This document shows, one piece after another, positions 22,740 through 27,139 of a stretch of 27,139 nt of DNA (the stretch's first letter is position 1; the number at the start of each line of letters is the position of its first letter). A model generated the notes under the pieces. It saw only the letters and a program-made list of their open reading frames with translations, did not search any database and had not been told where the DNA came from. The position numbers and the translations under genes are program-made. The stretch comes from CAYJMQ01 sp964392415 (GTDB lineage: Bacteria; Bdellovibrionota; JACOXK01; 2-02-FULL-40-11): positions 1-27,139 of the forward strand of contig CAYMPL010000022.1 of NCBI GenBank assembly GCA_964392415.1. The letters run 5' to 3'.

Positions 22740-23469
22740 GAAGCGCACTTTTTAACAAATCAGGTCTTCGTTGTAAAGTAATATTTAGCGCGCGATCCAT
22801 TCGCCATTTCTCAATCTCCGCGTGATTTCCAGATCGCAAAATTTCGGGAACCCTCTTTCCTTCATATTCCACAGGACGTGTATACGTAGGATATTCCAAA
22901 AGCCCCTCGACACCCTCCCCGCCTCTAATCGAAAAGCTATCGCGATCGGCTGCCTCCTCTTGTCCAATCACCCCCGGTACAAACCGGCAAACCGCATCGA
23001 TAAGCGCCATTGCCGCAATTTCCCCGCCGCTCAAGACATAATCGCCTATTGAAATTTCATCATCCACATATTCACCAAATCGTTCGTCCACCCCTTCATA
23101 TCGTCCACAAAAAAGAATCATCTGCTCAAACTTTGAAAATTCCTTGGAAATTTTGTGATTCAGCAAACGACCCCGGGGTGTTAGTAAGACAGATCTTGAA
23201 TCGATGAGATTCTTCGCTTCGCTCAGAATGACAGCCCCTTGACGTTTAATATCTTTGAGCGCCTTCACCAGAGGTTCGATTTTGAAAATAAGCCCACCCC
23301 CACCGCCGAAGGGGACATCATCCACTACCTGATGTTTGTCTGTTGTATATTTTCTTAAATTATGAACTTGAAGATCGACAAGACCACGGCTTTTTGCTTT
23401 CCCTATGACGCCAAACTCGAAGACCTTTTCGAACATTTGCGGGAATATGGTGACAACGTCGATCTTCAT
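22699..23469 (-). CDS. trmD: tRNA (guanine-37-N1) methyltransferase TrmD, with repeat-encoded insertion
   Basis: TrmD forms m1G37 next to the anticodon, using S-adenosylmethionine bound in a trefoil knot. Motifs: MKIDVVTIFPQMF at the start, VDDVPFGGGGGLIFKIEP (49-66), LLTPRGR, FCGRYEGVDER, ISIGDYVLSGGE and SGNHAEIEKWR. ATG at 23469 gives the normal N-terminus; an earlier start at 23493 is less likely. Residues about 79-93 (VILSEAKNLIDSRS) are extra compared with normal TrmD and come mainly from a palindromic repeat at 23206-23232. There is a second small extra stretch (IRGGEGVE) after DSFS. It follows khpA by 47 bp, where rimM usually lies. Confidence 0.95.
   Translation of the reverse strand: MKIDVVTIFPQMFEKVFEFGVIGKAKSRGLVDLQVHNLRKYTTDKHQVVDDVPFGGGGGLIFKIEPLVKALKDIKRQGAVILSEAKNLIDSRSVLLTPRGRLLNHKISKEFSKFEQMILFCGRYEGVDERFGEYVDDEISIGDYVLSGGEIAAMALIDAVCRFVPGVIGQEEAADRDSFSIRGGEGVEGLLEYPTYTRPVEYEGKRVPEILRSGNHAEIEKWRMDRALNITLQRRPDLLKSALHDREKTREKRESS
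23206..23232. repeat. Palindromic repeat copy 7, in frame inside trmD
   Basis: Outer arms ATTCT/AGAAT, TC on both sides, a 2-bp inner stem GC/GC and loop TTC. On the coding strand its 27 nt are translated as VILSEAKNL, exactly nine codons. Confidence 0.85.
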
Positions 23470-23516
23470 AGGAGAACTTGGACTGCGCGCCATTTTCTTT
23501 CGAAAATGGCTTGCTA

Positions 23517-23747
23517 CTATTCAATAATCTCCAGCACACATCTCTTGCGAAGTTTTGTCGCGGCGGCATTGAGTATGGTTCTCATCGCCTGGGCTGTGCG
23601 CCCCTGCTTTCCAATAACCTTCCCCAGATCTTCTTTCGCAACCTTGAGTTCAAGCACCGTCGTCTGCTCCCCCACGACCTCTTCAACCTCCACTTGATCT
23701 GGAAGATCAACCAGCGCCTTTGCAATCATTGTAATCAGTTCCTTCAT
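23517..23747 (-). CDS. khpA: KH-domain RNA-binding protein KhpA
   Basis: The 76-residue protein has one KH domain with the GxxG loop in LGKVIGKQGRTAQAMRTIL. KhpA proteins bind RNA, often with KhpB, and affect cell division or ribosome assembly. The start is set by the strong AAGGAGG site at 23753-23759, 5 nt before the ATG at 23747; the frame upstream reads through a palindromic repeat and is not coding. It lies between rpsP and trmD, the usual place. Confidence 0.94.
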   Translation of the reverse strand: MKELITMIAKALVDLPDQVEVEEVVGEQTTVLELKVAKEDLGKVIGKQGRTAQAMRTILNAAATKLRKRCVLEIIE

Positions 23748-23760
23748 ATCATCCTCCTTA

Positions 23761-23804
23761 GATCCTTTGCCCTTCGCCACGTGTGGCTTCGGGCTCAGGA
23801 TGAC
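23761..23804. repeat. Palindromic repeat copy 8, long form, between rpsP and khpA
   Basis: Outer arms ATCCT/AGGAT, middle arms GCCC/GGGC, TTC internal loops and an inner stem GCCAC/GTGGC around GT. It sits right upstream of the khpA ribosome site, so it may influence khpA translation or processing of the transcript. Confidence 0.85.
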
Positions 23805-23812
23805 AGCCCACC

Positions 23813-24055
23813 TTATACTGCTTTATAATATTTTTTCAAAAGATTCTTTACGATCAGTGATGGCTCTGCCCCTTTTTCCAGCCAATAGCGAATGCGCTCC
23901 GCTTTCCATCTCACCGGATTTTCGTTCCCTCTCGGATCAAAAGTCCCAAGATTTTCAAGATACCTTCCATCCCGGGGTGTCCTTTTATCCGCAACGATAA
24001 TCCGGTAAAAGGGTCTCTGTTTTTTCCCCACTCGCGATAATCTCATTGCAACCAT
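23813..24055 (-). CDS. rpsP: Ribosomal protein S16
   Basis: S16 is an early-assembly protein of the small subunit. The 80-residue sequence shows RLSRVGKKQRPFYRIIVADK, RYLENLGTFDPRG and ERIRYWLEKGAEPS. The ATG at 24055 has GGAGGG 7 nt upstream; a second ATG at 24046 overlaps the ffh stop as ATGA. It overlaps ffh by 13 nt. Confidence 0.96.
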   Translation of the reverse strand: MVAMRLSRVGKKQRPFYRIIVADKRTPRDGRYLENLGTFDPRGNENPVRWKAERIRYWLEKGAEPSLIVKNLLKKYYKAV

Positions 24056-25359
24056 TTCAGTTCCCTCCAGTCGCGCCTTGTACCAAACCTTGACATTTTT
24101 TTCATCATCTTTTTTGCTTCCAGAAATTGTTTGATCAGTTTATTGACCTGGGACACCTGTGTGCCACTCCCGCTGGCAATTCTTAGGCGCCTGCGCCCAT
24201 TTAAAACATCAATGTTTTCACGCTCTTGTGGGGTCATCGAGTCAATGATAGCAGACTGCCTTTTAAACTCTTTTTTTGAATCGAAAGAGGGCGGAAGGGT
24301 CCCCATCATTTTCTCACCCCCTGGAATCAACTTTAAAATTTCCGAAAACGTGCCAAGCTTTTCAACCTCACGCATCTGGTTTCTAAAATCTTCGATCGTG
24401 AATTCGGATCGAAATTTTTCAGAATCAACACTTTTTTTGGCCCGTTCAATCAATGTCAGGAGATCCCCCATTTTTAAAATGCGCCGCGCCATCCGGTCGG
24501 GATGGAAAAGATCAAACTGGTCCGCTTTCTCACCCAGCGAAACAAATTTAACCGGTTTCCCTGTCACCTTTCTCATCGAAAGCGCGGCCCCGCCGCGCGC
24601 ATCGGCATCGAGCTTCGTAAGAACGATTCCTGTCAGTCCAAGTTTCTGATCAAAATCAGCTGCAACCCGTACCGCCTGTTGGCCGAGCATGGCATCCGCA
24701 ACGAGTAGAATTTCGTGAGGTGAAAGAACTTCGCGCATTGTTTTTAATTCCTGCATCATCGGTTCATCGATATGAAGTCTCCCTGCGGAATCAAAAATAA
24801 TCGTATCCACTCCCCTCCGGTTCGCTTCGCCAAGCGCCCCCCGGCAAATGTCAATCGGGGTTTGCAAAGGCAAGACTTCAAATGAATCAAATTTTTCCTT
24901 GTCCCCAAAAATTTTTAGCTGTTCAATCGCCGCTGGACGATAAATATCTGTTGAAACGAGAAAAGGAGATCTTCCTTTTTCATCCCGTAAATATTTGGCA
25001 AGTTTTACAGCCGTCGTTGTCTTTCCACTTCCTTGAAGACCAACCAATAAAATAATCAGAGGGGGTTTTACTCTTAAATTTATTTCCGAGGTTTCACCGC
25101 CAAGGACTGACGTCAGCTCTTGTCTTACAATATCGATATAATGATCATGAGGGCTCAGTTTTTCATGAACTTGACTCCCGATGGCTGATGCTGTCACACG
25201 ATCGACAAATTCCCTGGCTACTTTAAAATAGACATCGGCTTCTAAGAGCGTCAACCTCAGCTTTTGAGAGACCTCTTTTACATTTTTCTCCGTAAGCCGC
25301 TCCCCGCTTCGAAGATTTTTAAAAAAGGATTCAAGTTTGTCAGAGAGAATGTTGAACAT
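24043..25359 (-). CDS. ffh: Signal recognition particle GTPase Ffh
   Basis: Ffh binds 4.5S RNA and signal sequences and delivers ribosomes to FtsY at the membrane. The N-domain (MFNILSDKLESFF), the GTPase P-loop LLVGLQGSGKTTTAVKLA (about 105-122), FDSAGRLHID, VLTKLDADARGGAALS, and the methionine-rich M-domain (PGGEKMMG, AKKMMKKMSRFG) are present. The usual DTAGR reads DSAGR. It starts 9 nt after sdhB and overlaps rpsP by 13 nt, so the SRP gene is transcribed with the sdh genes. Ffh-rpsP is a common pair. Confidence 0.96.
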   Translation of the reverse strand: MFNILSDKLESFFKNLRSGERLTEKNVKEVSQKLRLTLLEADVYFKVAREFVDRVTASAIGSQVHEKLSPHDHYIDIVRQELTSVLGGETSEINLRVKPPLIILLVGLQGSGKTTTAVKLAKYLRDEKGRSPFLVSTDIYRPAAIEQLKIFGDKEKFDSFEVLPLQTPIDICRGALGEANRRGVDTIIFDSAGRLHIDEPMMQELKTMREVLSPHEILLVADAMLGQQAVRVAADFDQKLGLTGIVLTKLDADARGGAALSMRKVTGKPVKFVSLGEKADQFDLFHPDRMARRILKMGDLLTLIERAKKSVDSEKFRSEFTIEDFRNQMREVEKLGTFSEILKLIPGGEKMMGTLPPSFDSKKEFKRQSAIIDSMTPQERENIDVLNGRRRLRIASGSGTQVSQVNKLIKQFLEAKKMMKKMSRFGTRRDWRELKWLQ

Positions 25360-25368
25360 ATAGCGGCT

Positions 25369-26109
25369 TCAGGATAACAGAAGTTTCTTCAACCCATAAA
25401 CCGTCGTATCCCGATTGAGCTCCGCAATAGAAGTCGTCAGCGGAATTTCTTTCGGACAAACCTCCACGCAGTTCTGCGCATTGCCACAATCTTCAATCCC
25501 CCCCTCCCCCATGATTGCTTCCAGACGGCTCTCTTTTTGCAGCTTACCTGTGGGATGAAGGTTAAAAAGACGGACTTGAGAGAGGGCCGCGGCCCCGATG
25601 AAATCCGATCTATCATTATATTGGGGGCAAACCTCGAGACAACAGCCGCAGGTCATACATTCGGAGAGTTTATATCCAATTTGCTGATCGTGCGGAGACA
25701 TTTTGGGCCCTGGACCCAGCTGCTGATACGTTCCATCAATGGGGATCCACGCCTTGACTCTCTTGAGTGCGTCAAACATCCGCTGCCGGTTAACCCGTAA
25801 ATCCCGGACCACCGGAAATTTCATCATCGGCTCGAGCCGGATCGGCTGTTCAAGTTGATCAACAAGCGCCGTACACGACTGTCGCACACGACCATTCACA
25901 AGCATCGTGCAAGCGCCGCAAACCTCTTCAAGGCAATTGCAGTCCCATGCCACGGGGGCTGTTTTTTTTCCCTCTTTGGTCACTGGATTTTTTTGAATGT
26001 CCATGAGGGCAATAATGACATTCATGCCAGGCCGGTAAGGAACTCCAAATTCTTCCCAATAGGGAGCGCTTTCAGGCGTCTGCTGCCGTTTAATTTTTAA
26101 ATGAACCAT
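25369..26109 (-). CDS. sdhB: Succinate dehydrogenase/fumarate reductase iron-sulfur subunit
   Basis: SdhB passes electrons between the flavoprotein and quinone. The [2Fe-2S] ligands lie in CNCLEEVCGACTMLVNG with a further Cys, and the [4Fe-4S] and [3Fe-4S] ligands in CMTCGCCLEVCP and CVEVCP. The long form with the insertion VTKEGKKTAPVAWDCNC fits the Bacillus-type (subgroup B/E) enzymes. The ATG at 26109 lies 2 nt after the sdhA stop, with GAGAGGAAA upstream; a TTG at 26115 is less likely. Direction of the reaction (oxidase or reductase) cannot be told from sequence. Confidence 0.95.
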   Translation of the reverse strand: MVHLKIKRQQTPESAPYWEEFGVPYRPGMNVIIALMDIQKNPVTKEGKKTAPVAWDCNCLEEVCGACTMLVNGRVRQSCTALVDQLEQPIRLEPMMKFPVVRDLRVNRQRMFDALKRVKAWIPIDGTYQQLGPGPKMSPHDQQIGYKLSECMTCGCCLEVCPQYNDRSDFIGAAALSQVRLFNLHPTGKLQKESRLEAIMGEGGIEDCGNAQNCVEVCPKEIPLTTSIAELNRDTTVYGLKKLLLS

Positions 26110-26111
26110 TT

Positions 26112-27139
26112 TCAAAATTTCCTCTCTCTTGGCTTAATCCATCGCGTGTCGACTTCCTCGTACTCAATTCTTGGCCCGCCATCAGCGCCTGGGGTAAAGC
26201 CCGCCTTTGTCGTTTTTAAAAAATTTTGATCATCGCGGTTTGGGAAATCAGGCTTGTAGTGCGCACCCCGGCTCTCATTTCGTTTTAACGCCCCCAAAGC
26301 GATCGCCCGGGCTAAATGTAACATATTGTGAAGTTGGCGCGCAAACGGAAGCACCGGGTTTGCAAACCGGCTCCTGTCACTGAGACCGATCCGTTTGCAG
26401 CGATCGAGCAGTTTTTGAAGACCCTGATCCGCCATCTCAAGATTTTTATTGCGGCGAATCACCGTCACATGATCGGTCATGATATGCCCCATCTCCTGGT
26501 GCAGCTTGAATGGATTTTCAGGACCGTCTGAAGCCAAAAGTCTGTTATTGATTTCTTCTTGTTTTTTTTCTTCCGCAGAAAATAGAGCGTCGGGAAGCGC
26601 ATCACAAGATTGCCCAAGTCCTCTTGCATATTCAAGCGTCTCAGTCCCGGCAACCATCCCTCCAAAAAGACAGGAGAGCAGGGAATTCGCCCCAAGGCGA
26701 TTGGCCCCATGGTATTGATAGTCGACCTCTCCCACGGCAAATAGTCCGGCAATATTTGTCATGTGTCTCGTATCAATCCAGAGCCCCCCCATCGAATAGT
26801 GCGTCGCCGGAAAAATCTTCATCGGAACTTTTCTTGGATCATCGCCGATAAACTTCTCATAAATCTCCAAGATTCCGCCCAATCTTTCATTCAGTTTCTT
26901 CGTTGGAATATGGGAGAGATCGAGATAAACCACATCCTTCCCTTCCACGCCGAGCCCCATCTCCTTGACGACCTTAAAGATCGCCCGCGACGCTACATCG
27001 CGCGGGACAAGATTCCCATACTTCGGATACCATTCCTCCAAAAAGTACCACGGCTTTCCGTTTCGATAGGTCCAGACCCTCCCCCCCTCGCCGCGCGAGC
27101 CAAGCCTTAGCGCGCTTGAGAATTTAAACACCGCGCTCT
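26112..27139 (-). CDS. sdhA: Succinate dehydrogenase/fumarate reductase flavoprotein subunit (C-terminal part)
   Basis: The frame is open to the right edge, so the N-terminal FAD-binding half lies outside the window; a GTG at 27131 is internal and not a real start. The segments RGEGGRVWTY, GKPWYFLEEWYPKYGNLVPRD, PATHYSMGG (active-site His), GLFAVGEVDYQYHGANRLGANSLL (substrate Arg) and the C-terminal helical domain are those of Bacillus-type SdhA. It is followed by sdhB after 2 nt. A cytochrome b subunit gene, if present, must lie upstream outside the window. Confidence 0.93.
   Translation of the reverse strand, partial: SAVFKFSSALRLGSRGEGGRVWTYRNGKPWYFLEEWYPKYGNLVPRDVASRAIFKVVKEMGLGVEGKDVVYLDLSHIPTKKLNERLGGILEIYEKFIGDDPRKVPMKIFPATHYSMGGLWIDTRHMTNIAGLFAVGEVDYQYHGANRLGANSLLSCLFGGMVAGTETLEYARGLGQSCDALPDALFSAEEKKQEEINNRLLASDGPENPFKLHQEMGHIMTDHVTVIRRNKNLEMADQGLQKLLDRCKRIGLSDRSRFANPVLPFARQLHNMLHLARAIALGALKRNESRGAHYKPDFPNRDDQNFLKTTKAGFTPGADGGPRIEYEEVDTRWIKPRERKF

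Noticed and set aside
8857..23804. CRISPR array made of the repeated palindromes
   Set aside because: Copies are kilobases apart, vary in sequence, and there are no regular spacers or cas operon. The Cas4-like DUF2779 nuclease is not CRISPR-linked here.
24131..24649. 172-codon plus-strand open frame opposite ffh
   Set aside because: It lies over the highly conserved Ffh GTPase and M-domain; composition fits an antisense shadow.

Overview
The window comes from the chromosome of a Gram-negative bacterium with moderate GC content. Its gene content and order resemble deltaproteobacterial-grade lineages (Myxococcota, Bdellovibrionota and relatives): lipoproteins with lipoboxes, a Bacillus-type SdhA/SdhB pair, an oleABCD olefin cluster, RimK with its aspartic-protease partner, and a compact translation operon. 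The exact phylum cannot be fixed from the sequence alone. No tRNA, rRNA, CRISPR array, prophage or insertion sequence was seen.

Layout. (1) 1-4.9 kb, minus strand: a DUF2779 nuclease that runs off the left edge, an FG-GAP beta-propeller lipoprotein, an AAA/DUF4143 ATPase, and the remains of a RelE-like toxin gene. (2) 4.9-7.1 kb, plus: a two-gene osmoprotectant-type ABC importer (ATPase, then a binding-protein/permease fusion). (3) 7.1-9.0 kb, minus: a small acidic exported protein, a RimB-like aspartic protease and RimK. (4) 9.15-10.6 kb, plus: an unrecognised exported protein. (5) 10.7-15.3 kb, plus: oleA-oleB-oleC-oleD, each start overlapping the previous stop, which makes long-chain olefins by head-to-head fatty acid condensation. 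Facing it on the minus strand (15.3-17.4 kb) are a fatty-acyl-AMP ligase and a stand-alone acyl carrier protein. (6) 17.5-21.2 kb: a lipoprotein, asnS, rsmI (minus) and a STAS-domain gene whose leader can form two exclusive hairpins. (7) 21.2-27.1 kb, minus: sdhA (partial)-sdhB-ffh-rpsP-khpA-trmD-rplS-rnhB-yraN, the usual ribosome/translation operon but without rimM.

The most striking non-gene signal is a set of short palindromic repeats. One family has eight copies between 8.8 and 23.8 kb. Each has five-base outer arms that vary between copies yet stay perfectly complementary, a pyrimidine internal loop, and a GC-rich inner stem, so the hairpin appears to be conserved rather than the sequence. 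Copies lie at the 3' ends of genes or touch stop codons, and two are inserted in frame inside coding sequences (trmD and the acidic exported protein). A different palindrome is inserted in frame in the DUF2779 nuclease, and a third repeat type provides the stop codon of the FG-GAP protein. This resembles the behaviour of Rickettsia palindromic elements, but in an unrelated lineage.
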